Shown: one piece after another, positions 9,941 to 21,500 of the stretch
How the letters are laid out: the number at the start of each line of letters is the position of its first letter
Position numbering within the stretch: the stretch's first letter is position 1
NCBI GenBank assembly: GCA_024734495.1
Contig: JALMQS010000225.1
Span: forward strand, 12,491,573 to 12,555,572
Length of the DNA: 64,000 nucleotides
Direction: 5' to 3'
DNA from: Forficula auricularia
Lineage: Eukaryota; Arthropoda; Insecta; Dermaptera; Forficulidae
Program-made: the position numbers and the translations under genes
Notes under the pieces: generated by a model
What the model saw: the letters and a program-made list of their open reading frames with translations, nothing else
The model's database searches: none
What the model was told of the DNA's origin: nothing

Positions 9941-11824
9941 ATTTAATAAAAACTTTGTTTTTATTTATTGTCCAATTCCCTACTATTCCTGTTTTAATGG
10001 TTATTTATTATGGATGCAAGTGATGTAATGTAATTTAATATTTTTTTAAGGTCTTTCAAAAAATTTACTTTACTGTGTTTTCCGCCCTTTTGAAAGCTGC
10101 CCCCTCGTGCGGTGCATGCCCTGCACACCCGCTCGTGGCGGCCCTGTAGTTATATCTTATGACCAAACAATATTTCATCTTTATAAAAAATTATTGTTAA
10201 GCTATTATAAGAGATTTTTTACTCTAATTTAGTTCTCACTCATCGTCAACGTGAATTTCTTGAGACAAATGGAAACTTGTAATGATTTTTGTTTAACTTC
10301 TATCGAGTCAATTTTCTTGATTTTTGCATATATCTAATCACTTCAATAGTTCATTAATTCAAAGGAGTTAATTGAGACAATTTTAAGTTAAATAGTATTT
10401 TCTAACTCAACGTCAAAGGGTCCTCAGGTAAAGACCATGGTCTCAACCAAAGTCACAAATTGAAGTATTCATTCATGTTGAATTTTAGGCCTAACGGTTT
10501 TTCCTATAATTACATAGGGGGTCTCGTCTAGAGCCTCAAAAGAGCGGTTTATTTCACTTAGTCCTTGGGTGGATGGATATATAGATTCCCGTCTTTCGTC
10601 GACATTTAGCCGTTCGCCCGATTGAAATGAAATTGAAAACAAAGTGAAGCACTGGTTACTTTTTAGTACATATCGGCTCACAAACTTTAGTACTTTATTC
10701 TAGTGCTTTTTTAGTTTTTTCTAAATATTTTGAAAATGGCTTAACCAATTTTGATCAGATTTAATATTCTATTCAAGTACCCTGAGGACCCCAAAAAAGT
10801 TTATGTAAGGTTTTAAGGTAAATTATATTTTAAATTACTTTATTTTACACTGTAAGATATTACTTTGTTATAATTTTATTTATTTATTTAGCCGGTTTAT
10901 ATAACTTATTTATCCTTGCTTGAGTAGGAATGAAGTCTTCTCTCTTAAAATGCTAAATTTGGGAGGAAATTTTTTAAGTAACCATAATTGTTGACGATCT
11001 GAGAAATCCACTAAAAATCAAAAATTGCGATCCATTCTCATATAATACTTGAGTAATCATTCTCATTGCATTTTTGACTTTTCGATTATTAATAGTAACC
11101 ATTGCTGAAGACATGGGGGAATTCATTTAAAATCAAAAATAGATAACAATAATGATCAAAGCGTCAAAAATTCAATGAATAATTGTTACTCATCATGTAT
11201 TAGATGAGAATCAATGACTATTTTTGATTTTAGCTCAACGTTGACTTCAAATAGTCAGTGATTTCTGATCTGATTAATAATAAAAGAATAACCATATTAA
11301 TATTTCAAACGACTATGGATCAAGTCTATATGCAGTTTAATTTGACTTGAAAAATGACAAATTATACTAATTGTTCTGTTTTTATGGCTGACCATTTAAT
11401 TTATTCTTACTTTAATATTTTGTAATTCAAATTTTTCTGTTAGGTCTCTAGTCCTATAGATATAGACTGTTCATGATTATAAAATTAAACTTCGAGGACC
11501 TTGAAACTTAAGAAACTCTAGAAATCTTAATTCAAAATTTTTCATGAAAAGATTAATTAGTAATAAAAAAAACGTTACCGTGAATTTAAACGAAAATATT
11601 AAAGCACATATGCCGAAATATATGCGCGAGCCAGAATGAATTTAAAAATAATAAAAAATTTTTATACTTCTTACGAATGGGGTTACTTGTAATCACCATT
11701 TTCCCTTGGCGAAGAGAATTTAATTTAAACAATTCATTAAAATAAATCAAAACGACTCTCTTGGAAATTAGTGAAAAAAGCTTAATCTAGTAAGAAATTT
11801 TGCTCTCCAGTTGAGTATACGTAC

Positions 11825-11997
11825 ATGTTGGCCCGATGGATTTCGTCATCAGCTATACCAATTTTAAACATATTGTGTTTTTTCCATTCAGCGTCGGAAT
11901 AGCGAGTGATGCTGTAGCGGTCGACCACGGGTCGAGTCCCGGTTAGTCCGGCAAGAGGGCTCCAATCCACCTTAAACAAGAAATCCATTAAAGTCAT
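11825..11997 (-). CDS. Tektin, N-terminal coding exon
   Basis: The minus-strand exon starts at an ATG at 11997 and ends at a GTACGT donor at 11824. The peptide includes GTRPVVDRYSITRYSDAEW, then KKHNM and ADDEIHRANM. The RPVV-YSITRYS-EW-KHN block is the typical start of insect tektins, just before the first coiled coil. It is 173 nt long, so it ends in phase 2 and joins exactly to the G at 3087. An alternative is that the exon begins at an acceptor TTTAAG just inside the frame and the real start lies further upstream; I prefer the ATG because no 5' exon was recognised. Confidence 0.8.
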
Positions 11998-11999
11998 TT

Positions 12000-12349
12000 A
12001 AGAGAAACAAAATAGAGCACTTAAACATTTGTACTTTGATTTGGTCTAAAAGAGAAGTAATCTTAATTACCCACAAGGGGATACAATTTCTAATGTCTAA
12101 CAACCACGAACGAAATTCAACCGCATTTTATTTTTCCCTAAAAATAGTTTTTGAACACATTTATCGAAAAAACAATTAAATAATTTTATTTTTCGTCTAA
12201 TATGGTTGTCTAAATACAGGCGTTGCCATCAAGTGCTGCCATCTAGCGGCCAAATTGGTAAATAAAATTAGAAACATTTATTTAAGCAATGAGAATAATT
12301 TCTATTATGTTAATTCTCCAGAAATCTTATACATATTTCATTAAAAAAA
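12000..12349. other. Upstream region of the tektin gene
   Basis: By position this should hold the tektin 5' UTR and promoter. I cannot point to a TATA box or other core element. The sequence is AT-rich, with a compositionally mixed patch at 12220..12260. Confidence 0.3.
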
Positions 12350-12365
12350 TATGTTCTTAAATATA

Positions 12366-12420
12366 AGATACGCTCCACTGGAGGAATAATGAAGATAAAA
12401 CCTCTGAAACTGTTTAAATA
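12366..12420 (+). ncRNA. Hammerhead-like relic (family D-like)
   Basis: The words AATGAAGA, AAAACCTCT and GAAACTG occur in the order expected for a hammerhead, next to AAATAAAAAATTG. The first core bases are lost (AATGAAGA for CTGATGA). This is a weak call based on resemblance to 4366 and 45541. Confidence 0.3.
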
Positions 12421-12461
12421 AAAAATTGAAAAGGTGAATTTTTTAGTCTTTATTTATAATT

Positions 12462-12640
12462 CCGAATGTCTAGCGGGCTATACGCAAAATGACGTTGTAT
12501 TGTAGCTAAGTGGATCACATCTTTTTTCTCTCTTGGTCCAGACTTAAGACTCCACAGACTTCAATAGCATAATCCGCAGTGGTCTCGTGATAAAATATCT
12601 TTTTCAAATAATCGCGGTCGAAACAATTCTCATTGATATA
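12462..12640 (+). repeat. Repeat related to 45700..46095
   Basis: Shares GTCCAGACTTAAGA, GCAGTGGTCTCG or CAGTAGTCTCG, and CAATTCTC with the inverted repeat in Exo70 intron 9. It ends near ATTGATAT, as the other copies end near TTAATAT. A dispersed family of unknown class. Confidence 0.6.
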
Positions 12641-13118
12641 TAAATTTATTCTTTATTTATAGTTGGAAAACAGCAAAGGATTTCGGCTAGAAAGCTGAAA
12701 ACCAGTGGATTTCAAAATTTTCAATTAAAGTGACCAGCTTACTATTACAATAGGTTAGTTTTTCTTAAACAGGGTCATTTTAGAGATGATGATGACTATA
12801 GGGCAGATGGACAGAGGGATGCATAGAGATCCTATTTACACTGAAACGCTATAGACGAACAGGTTAATTACTTAGGAGGGGAGAAATGAAAAAATCCTAC
12901 TCCAAGTGATATCCAGGATTGCTTATATAGACATAAAGTAGTGTATTATTGATTAAATAAATAAGTTTATACCATATTTTTACTTAATTATAACAGACAA
13001 TACTATTTTAATCATAGATTTGCATTGACTTAAAAGTGACTGGTGAAATGTGAATCCTAACACGTGAAACTTTCAGCTAAATTGTATTTTTCTTTGTGAA
13101 CTAAATGAAAACATTTAT
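12641..13118. other. Non-coding, nothing firm
   Basis: AT-rich. Near 13040..13080 the words CTGGTGA, CACGT and GAAACT line up like a very degraded hammerhead (stem II ATGTG/CACGT), but the core A is G and no stem I is visible. Confidence 0.3.
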
Positions 13119-14830
13119 TTTTTCATCGTCTCGGCGAGGTATGAGAAGCCACGTGAGAATCAGATGTTAAGTTCAATGGTGAAGTTAAAGAATTTATTAA
13201 TGTTAAAATAAAGTAAACTTTATTTTGTAATGTTGTTTATTATTTGAGCAGTCAATCACCGCCATCATCAGTCTTTTTTATGTCTTTACAGTATCTATAT
13301 ATATAAAATTAAGGTTTTGTCTGTACATTGCTCCAAATCACGCCAAACACCCTCAACAAAATTCCTGTCTGTCTGTCTGTCTGTTTCAGTGGTTTCCATC
13401 GTTTCTGAAAAGTTGCTCACGATTCACGTAAAAACGGCTGAAGTGATTATTATGAAATTTCATATTGACATCAGATGTCTTCTAACTTACGTTTTTAGCT
13501 ATATAGCGTTTTGATATTTTGACCTCAGAAGTAGGTTGGGGGGAGGGGGCTCACGAATCAAAATTATCAAATAACTCCTAAACTATTAACTCTACGGCAA
13601 ATTTTATTTTGAGCAAAGTTGTATGAGATGTGATTTCTGACTACTTTTGTTTAAAATAATTCCCCCAGAAACCACCCAAAAGGGGGGGGGGGGTCAAAAT
13701 ATGAAAATTCTTGCTCTTCGACCAAACTCAACCAAATTTTGTATACATAATCTGTGGGTCACTAGAAGGCTAGAAATACAAAAAAACTAACCATCCAAAA
13801 TGGGACGGGGTCAAAAAATGAAAATTCTTAACCTTAGAGCCAACTTAACCAAATTTTGTATACATAATCTGTGGGTCACTAGAAGGCTAGAAATCAAAAA
13901 AAAACTGGGGGTGGAGTGATGGGGCGGGGGTGGAGGGCACGGGATGGGGTCTGGGGGTGCAGGGTGGAGTGTAGGGTTTAGGTGAGGGTCCAGAGGCGTG
14001 ATGGGGTGGGGGTTTCAGGTGAGGGTCCAGAGGCGCAGTGGCGTGGGGTGTGGCGGGGTGAAGGCCACGGGAGTGGGGTGGTGCAGTGAGGAGTGAGGGT
14101 TCAGGTGAGGATCCAGAGGCTTAGTGGGGTGGTGCGGGGTGGGTTGTGAGGGCACGGGGGGTGGAGTCCGATGATGGTGGGGTGGTGCAGGGTGGAGTGG
14201 TGGGTTCAGGGGAGGGTCCAGAGGCGTAGTGGGGTGGGGTGGGGGCTGGGGGGTTGGGTGGTTGGGCAAGGGTGCAGGGGTGAGAGGTGCTGGGGGAGGT
14301 ATGAGGGGGTTTCGTGGGTTGAGGGTCCAAGGGGCGTGCCTTGCAGCTAGTAACTAATAATATTCTTAACTATAAAGAAGAAAGGTGTTAGGTGTATTCA
14401 ATCGTCTCCTTAATAGAAAATACACCAAATTTAAAATCATTACAATGTGCATGAATAATTAAAATCAAATGCAGAGAACACAATAAATCCCGACAAGAGC
14501 AAAATCATGTAAACAAATGTATTTATCGTTAATTTATGGTTATAACCAAAGACAAAACATATTCTCTCAATTTGTAATGAAATTAAGAATCGTATCAAAA
14601 TAAAATTAAACACCTTTCCAGGGAAAAATTATTGAACTTTTTTCATCCTTCATAAAATAATTGCAATGATATGAGTACAAGTGAAAAATCCTTTCAAAAT
14701 AATCCCAAAGAATAGGAAAAAGACAAAAATCCTCCAATATCAAAAATATATAATTATAATAATAGTGTCAAAATTTATACCACGTGGCTTCTCATACCTC
14801 GCCGAGATAGAAGAAAATAATTATTAAAAG
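13119..14830. repeat. Inverted flanks around a Helitron insertion
   Basis: Segment 13125..13161 (TCTCGGCGAGGTATGAGAAG, then CCACGTG) recurs in reverse complement at 14783..14816. A shortened related word, CCACGTGGTAGTCTCGGC, lies at 20799..20816. The Helitron at 13294..14350 sits between the two arms. The pair may be the ends of an older element that the Helitron entered. Confidence 0.6.
13294..14350 (+). mobile_element. Non-autonomous Helitron, copy 1
   Basis: It begins TCTATATATATAAAATTAAG after an A and ends CTAG before a T, the classic A/T insertion site and 5'-TC...CTAG-3' ends of Helitrons. An AAGG...CCTT hairpin sits a few bases before CTAG. Inside: a (GTCT)n run near 13365, two tandem units of the TTTTGTATACATAATCTGTG module, then about 400 bp of G-rich GTGGGG-type repeats at 13910..14330. 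There is no Rep/helicase. The proline-rich frames over the G-rich part are artefacts of composition. Two related copies lie at 46935 and 61014. Confidence 0.85.
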
Positions 14831-16153
14831 CCATCCGTGGCTTTTTGGGAAAAACTTTTATATTAAAGTACTTATATTTGATCGCAGTTTGAAAAATAGA
14901 TATAGACGACCAGATTATATAAATTTTAATTAATAATAGTTAAATGGAGAAGAGGAAAACATTTCCAAAAATTAGTAGGCTTTTCGTAAATTTTTGAAAT
15001 TTAAATTTTATTTAACCGAATGATTTAAACCAGAAAGCCGAAACTTCCCACATAGGTGCATTTTATTAACACAAGCATGTGTAGCAAAGAACAGATCGAT
15101 AAATCTCAATTTTTTTTTTCTGAAGTTTTGAAGCTAAAGAGCCCACAATCTAATCAATTCTTCATTTTAGAAAACATTTAGGCACTATAACGAACTTCCA
15201 AAGAGATTCTCTGTTCTTGTGATATGGGTCTGTCCCATGTGGCACACAAATAGAACAAATCATGCTTGAAAATGATTTTTCCTCACGTATCAGACATTTC
15301 TAAACACGATAGAATAAAATTTCGAGTGAATTCAATATTTCAGCACAGCAAGCTTGGCTTTCCTACAGCGTAATTTCGCATTTTTTAATACATTACATTA
15401 AAATACATCCAATTTACGAATAACTATTATTTCAATAATAGAATTTCTTTAAAGAGTTTTCTATTGCGATGTGAGAAAGAGAGCTTGAAATTTTTATTTT
15501 CAATAGATAGATATAAAGAGAGTTAAAAATTTATCGCTTTCGAAAATATCTTCATCTTTTATCAGATATTTATTTAATGAGCAAATAAAGAAGGATTAAA
15601 GGATTACGTTCTTATATTGATTAATCCACGTTTTTCTAAATGGCAGAGCCAATAACACAGAACCGATAGGAATAGAATCCCGCTAAGCAAACAACTCTAC
15701 CCACTTATTTTATACGATGGCTAGTGATATCAAATAAATAATCAAAATTGTAGGTATATATGCCGACGATCAAAAACCACCTGTATTCATTAGATCTTGA
15801 AAGTGAAGAGGCAACTAATAGTGAAGTCAATTTTTGGACAGGTGACCGTATATAACACGTTGTGTTGATGCTATATTCTATATTGTATTGTCCCATTCCC
15901 ACTCGCATTTTTAACAGTTAACTGGAATTGGGTAGGTTTAAAAGTTAGTACTATTACTGATGGAAGTTCCATAAAAACATGACCAAATTATTAGTACGGT
16001 TAAATATTATATTATTGATAAAAAATTAAGAATTGTATTTAGTATGTAATGTACCTACACATTATACGCGAGACTAATCGAAATTCTACCGGAATGCATT
16101 TACAACATAAACCAGGGACACACATTAAATTTGAAGAACAAAGTGATCCATGG
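14831..16153. other. Non-coding, nothing recognised
   Basis: AT-rich. A 67-codon minus frame at 15705..15908 shows no recognisable domain. Confidence 0.35.
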
Positions 16154-16275
16154 GTTCTCGAAGAAGGAGAGAGTAAATCTCCGAAACGTCGGTTATCAAA
16201 TAAATGTAAAATAATAAAACTGATATAGTCTTATTTTTTACAACCACCTTGGACTGCCTTCATCAACATCCTATT
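16154..16275 (+). mobile_element. Family A ribozyme element, 3' relic
   Basis: CTCGAAGA (one base inserted in CTGAAGA), stem II GGAGA/TCTCC, GAAACGTC at 16183..16190 and GGTTATC, followed by sequence ending GGACTGCC then TCATCAACATCCTA. That 3' end matches family A elements at 492 and 32950. Stem I is not conserved, so the ribozyme is probably dead. A poly-C run follows at about 16300. Confidence 0.65.
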
Positions 16276-16587
16276 GAATGAAGGGTACTTTTTGGACACC
16301 ACCCCCCCCCCCCCATTTTTTTAATGATATTGATGTCAGAAGGAGATACACCAGTAGGTCCATTCTCTAAAGGCCTGTATGGGCTGGCCCCTCCATCATG
16401 AATAGAACAGAGTAGAAGGAAAAGAAGCAGGGATCACGGGCCAAATCTCAGAAAGTTAGATATAGTCCAATTTACTAAGTTTTTAGGGGCTTCGAGCAGT
16501 GGTAAATTCTCCGAGCGATAAATTAGGTTAAATTTAAATTTATCTCCCACTTAATTTTTATTACCAGACCCTATACTTACAGAAAAA

Positions 16588-16650
16588 AATGTCTGGGTAT
16601 AGCCGGGAATCGAACCCGAGACCTCCGGGTTGCCCCTGGATGAAAAGTCA
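16588..16650 (-). repeat. tRNA-like piece, probably of a SINE
   Basis: On the minus strand: CCGGAGGTCTCGGGTTCGAT, then TCCCGGC. GGTTCGATTCC is a pol III B box in a T-arm with paired CCGGG/CCCGG flanks. No full cloverleaf is seen. Best read as the head of a tRNA-derived SINE. Confidence 0.45.
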
Positions 16651-18414
16651 CCAACCTCCATTGATATATATAATTATATAATAGGACATCGCGTAATAGA
16701 TAGCTCGCTTGCTTTCAGATTTGTATGCTTGGGATCGATTCAAGAACTTGTCAGAAATTTCCACACTTCTATCATAAAATTAGAAGACACTTCCCTATTT
16801 GATGTTAGAGTTAGGCAGAAGAAATTTTTTTTGTTGAAATTCGATTAAAAACAAAACTGTTATGTTGATATGGAAGAGTGTGGAGCAAAATGATCATGAG
16901 AGATGAGCCTCACTAATGAGGTAACACTTATGATAATATTTATATTTATCTTTTGTTATATTTTATACATTGCAAATATTAACTTATTAATTAAAATTCT
17001 CTCCTTTCTATATAATATATTCAAAAATCTAATAAAAATTTAAAATAAAAAGAGATATATATGTTATGTTTAAATTATAAATTAAATCAAAATGAATATG
17101 ATGAATTAATTAAGATTTTATTCAGAATAACACACAGAGCTTGTTTTTTAATATATATATTTTTTAAACTTTGAAACTCTCAGCCTTTGATCACTAATTC
17201 CATGAATGTTTTCCAGGGTGACCAGCTAGATTATAAGTGATGCACAATATCTCATTTTCCCCACTGCAAGGATTATTCACAATGAGTATAAAATTCTTTG
17301 AAATTTTTGAGGAGCAGCTTAAACTGGTATAGAGACTAGCGTTAAACATAGAGGTTACTGCCGAGATAGCGCTCTCTAGTGTTTTTTATTCAAATAATTT
17401 AGGAAAATTGGGGCAAATGTTGTATTATAATTTATATCTTATTTAAAAGAGTGCATGGAGGCTAGGGGGCTGTGAGCGAGTCTCTTTGTCTTGGACATTT
17501 AATAAATCATCCCCCAAAGCTTACATTTTCTTTTGCCAGTTGGCGCTAAAGTCGTGACGAACGGTCCCTATTAATACTAACCAAATTAAGCGACAAACAT
17601 GAGCTGTTTTACATCATAGTAGAGGTTGACTCCGTTTTAAATTTTTAAACTTTTTTAAAGAATACAACGTGTGATTTTGCAACATAGAACAGGTCTACCT
17701 AAAAGAAAGTTGAGTAAAATTTTAGGTTCTAAAGTTTTTTCTGTTCTTTCATGAATAAATGTTTGTGTTTACGGTGTTGTAAAATAAAAACAATAAAAAC
17801 ACAACCTTTTAAAAAGACCGAATCGGGGAAGCTGGGTACGATTTCTGGGGACCCTGAACTATATTTGCATTCTAGAAAAAAAGCTTTCAACGATAATTTG
17901 TTAGATATAATAGAAATACATTTGTACATAAAAATGCTATTGCTACTATAGACTTTTTAATCAAAGATCATGGTTAAACTGGTCCATAGCTTTCGCTAAC
18001 TCACAAAATGATTGTTTTAATTCAAATCTTTTGAATTACCTCTCACAGCATACCATGTAGGAGCGAGGACCTAAATATCTAAATACTGTATTCAAGTATG
18101 TATAAATGTCATACACAGTTACCTCAAATGAGAATGAATAAGAAAGTGAGGTATTAGAGAGGTTGGGCCCATTATCCAAGTCAACCAGGGCAACTCACAA
18201 TAAAAGCTAAAAAAATTAAAAAATAAATATTTCATAAGTGAATGCTAGATAAAGATCTTACGATCTAGTGAACTAAGGACAGATAGTATTTCAGTAATTT
18301 ATTGGATTGTCCAGGGTTTCAACGTGTTAGAAGTCGAAATACCAATATTAAAATGTAAAATCATGGCACACTTCCATATAAAAGAATCAATAAACTTTAA
18401 TGTTTGGGTGGTAC
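16651..18414. other. Non-coding, nothing recognised
   Basis: AT-rich. Frames at 16630..16848 and 17729..17951 overlap on both strands and show no family. Confidence 0.35.
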
Positions 18415-18559
18415 CTTGCCGAAGCCCAAGGTCCAATCGGTCCCATTGTGTCTTCTTGTGGTTTAGGTCTTTCATCTCCAGCTTGAGGTAGATAAGACGG
18501 CGGTGGATCGGGTCTTTTTGTGCCCTGGCACACAAATCTCTAATCGAGCTGATGTTGGT
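18415..18559 (-). CDS. Probable exon of an unrecognised protein
   Basis: Minus-strand segment with a good acceptor (a pyrimidine-rich run ending CCCAAG, in complement at 18560..18580) and a good donor (CAAG/GTACC at 18414). The frame reads SSIRDLCARAQKDP, then IHRRLIYLKLEMKDLNHKK, TQWDRLDLGLRQ. It is rich in charged residues, looks helical, and has much higher GC than its flanks, like the tektin exons. I do not recognise the family. It lies 6.4 kb upstream of the tektin start on the same strand and could be a separate gene or a 5' exon. Confidence 0.5.
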
Positions 18560-18599
18560 CTTGGGAAAGCAAAAGGAAACAGATCAAGAATAAAATATG

Positions 18600-21500
18600 A
18601 AATGAATTAATCACACTTAATATCTATTTGACTTTGGTTGGTCTAGCTCTTTCCAACAAAATAATATGTAGGTATCATTTATTTTTATTATAAGTATAAA
18701 TATTTTACAAATCCTCATATTTTTAAAGATAATAAAATATCATGTTTAAAAGCATTTGTCAGGATTTCCACGACATAATTCCATAGGTGACAGAAAAATT
18801 AATAAGAAATAATGATATTCTATTTTTATTGGGGAGATTTTTCAAGAAGAAAACTTGTCTTTTTTAAATAAATTGACAATCTATAATAGAGTAAAATGAT
18901 TTTCAATTTTTTCAATCTAGTATAGATAAATTATATCTATTAGAGTATAAATTTTTGTGAAAAAACAAAATAACATCTGAAATATAGATGAAGGATAAAG
19001 ATATAATAATAAAACTTGGCAAGATGGAGGTAGGTTTCACAAAAAGAAATAAAACAAAATTGAGTTCTCCTATTGAATTATTTCCTCTTATTGTGACAAA
19101 CAAAAAATCAAACAGATGATAGATACCTCGCTAAAGAAGTTTCACTTCAATAATATACATACTACCTAGCACTGAATATATTGAAACATGAGTCAGTTAA
19201 AAAATTTTCTTAGCATAAGTAGTAAATTCACTTATTTTATTTATTCATCAGATGCGACGTCCCCCTTCGGCGGATCTCTTGCTAGCAAAGGCTGGCGTCG
19301 CAGCTAGTCATACTTAATGCTTTAAGCTAATTCTAGAATTTAATCTAATTAAAATTAAGCACTAGTAGCAGTTGAATCCGATTTCTAGAAAGTAAGAGCC
19401 AAAAGGATTAAATGCTCATTTGCTCAAGTTTATACTATCATACAGACAAGTATACTATAGACTATCTATAATAATTTCCTTATGAATTTATATAGAAGGA
19501 CGATTATCCTTCGCTGAGAATTTGCATTTCCATGATATCTAGCAATATCTTTAGTGAGAATCAATAATCTAATGAACATTATCTCCTTTATTATAATATA
19601 CGAAATTTATAAGAGGGGTGTTTATAAATTATAGCTATTTATGATTAACCGGCAAATAATCTTTGATGCTTTTGAACATGAATAGTAATATTCATTATAG
19701 ATATATGAGTTGTTCAGGAGGGCCCAAACAATCTCATATTTTTGAAGAAAAATTTTAAAGCCAGAAATATTTGACATATTATTTACATTTCCAATCACTG
19801 CGCGTAAGATTTCCCGTAGTCCGTAATAGGAAAGATAGTAGCAGAGAAGAGACGCCAAAGTGTCAGGAAGAAAACATTAAATTGTCCTTGTACTTCTTTA
19901 TTTCTGCGCTTTTCGAAATAATCCTACGTTTCTATGAATAATGAAGTTATTTGTTTGCTGCTCACCTAAATCCTAAACCTTTTTATTTCGGCCCATGTTA
20001 GCACTTGAGATTGACATGCATGTTCTAGATAAAATGATTGATCAATTTGATACTTGATTGTGCCTTCCAAGGTAGGCATTCTCAGATAGTGTTGGACACC
20101 CCTTGCCATAATATGTTCGATGGACTCCACCCATACAATCACATCGCCTACACTTATCCGTCACATTTAACTTCAGTATGCTTTCATAATTTTTGTTCTT
20201 ATTATTCTATTTTGGATAGCCATAAAGAATCCTTCCGTCTCAGGATAGAGAGAGCCATCGGCCAGCCATTGTAGAGAAGCACTCCTGTCGATATGATCTT
20301 CGTCTAAGAGGTTTGGGAATTTCCTGTGGAGAATATTCTCTTTCCAGGGTTTAAGCTCTTTTTATTATTATTATTTGAGTTATGACATTTTACTCAGCAC
20401 AAGTGCTGGTAAAATTTCACCTACCCCTGTTGTTCTTATGGGGTTAGGCTCGGACGCTGTGGAAAGCGGGAATTCACCCTGGCCCCTCAGTTACTATTAT
20501 TATTATTATTATTATTATTATATAGGTTTGAGCTTACCTATATTAATTGCGGGAAAATATTTTTTCTAGGATCGTTTGGTATGGTGTGGGTATGCTAAAT
20601 CTAAGTTTGCGACTCCGAAAGGGTGGGGGACAACTTTTATTGCCGAAAAACCTCGAAATTTTAGGACTTTTTCCAGTTTTTCGCTTATAATTGGTCCAGT
20701 AGTTCGATTTTTATGGGATCCAAAACGCCTCTGCGTGTTCGACAAGGGATTCATTTAAGGTCGAATTACTCGCTTCATCTGTTTTAAACATCTCATACCA
20801 CGTGGTAGTCTCGGCAATAAAATTGTGTTGAAAACCTCCGTCAAATTTCTATATCTTCTGCCATGGCTAAAAATGAAGATTTGTCTAATTTTCTCATATT
20901 TTCTGGGTGGAGCTGCACAAGCAATAATGCTTTTTTGTGTGTTGAAGAAAATCGAATTCTCAGAGAAGAAATGACAGATTCTAAATATGGGATGAAGTAA
21001 ATATTCTGAAAAATTCTTCTACATTTTCAGGATGATTGATTTGCCTTGCCACCACAATCACTTCTTTCTTTTTTTTTTTTGAGTTTTCTCGAAAATGATC
21101 GCAAACTCCATCGAGGTATTATCGCGGTGAGACTGAAGCACGTCCGTTAATTTATTTATGTGGATCATGTATTACCATTATATTCATATTTACTTTTCTT
21201 TAATGGGTTGCACACGGATTCGAGTTAGGCAGAATAGGCAACAATTAATAAGAGTGTCAACAAAATGTATGTTGGTGTTGTTGCAATTGTGTATTTTATT
21301 AGTTAATAGTATAGTGTGTAGATGCAGATGCACCTCCTGAAAATAATCCTGCCAGCGCCCATGCCCATTGGTATACTGAAATACCATGGGACCCTTGGCT
21401 TAAGACGGCTCTTGGGACAATTCTATTAGAGTCCCTACAATTTCTGTTTGTCCGTCTGTCAGAACATTGTTACCAAAATTAAACTTCAAAATTTCTTATA

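Larger units (their letters stand above)
8920..10005. mobile_element. Second inverted pair of family B ribozyme elements
   Basis: The left copy (8920..9070, minus) and right copy (9880..10005, plus) are reverse complements. Outer ends share AAAACAGGAATAGTAGG and its complement. They bracket a different repeat (family H, 9187..9845). Each carries a hammerhead at the same relative place. The pair has the same layout as 6225..6865, so the inverted organisation is a property of the family and not an accident. Confidence 0.72.
3088..11824 (-). other. 8.7-kb tektin intron filled with transposons
   Basis: The stretch between the two tektin exons has no host exon that I can recognise. It holds hAT ends, two inverted ribozyme-element pairs (6225..6865 and 8920..10005), a hAT MITE, a hAT transposase remnant and tandem repeats, listed separately. 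About 10010..11820 holds only AT-rich sequence with no repeat I recognise; a 70-codon minus frame at 10469..10681 shows no family. Confidence 0.6.

Noticed and set aside
10469..10681. Minus frame as another tektin exon
   Set aside because: No tektin motif and no phase-compatible splice sites; the exons at 11825 and 3087 already join in phase.
13040..13085. CTGGTGA ... CACGT-GAAAC as a hammerhead
   Set aside because: Stem II is plausible but the core A is G, and neither stem I nor a cleavage triplet can be placed.
14015..14330. Proline/histidine-rich open frames on the minus strand of the Helitron
   Set aside because: They arise from the G-rich block; any frame over such DNA stays open. The same holds for 47477..47932 and 61045..61281.
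20560..20760. Frames on both strands (about 60 codons each) as a gene
   Set aside because: They overlap almost fully, neither shows a domain, and splice sites are not evident; probably an old repeat.
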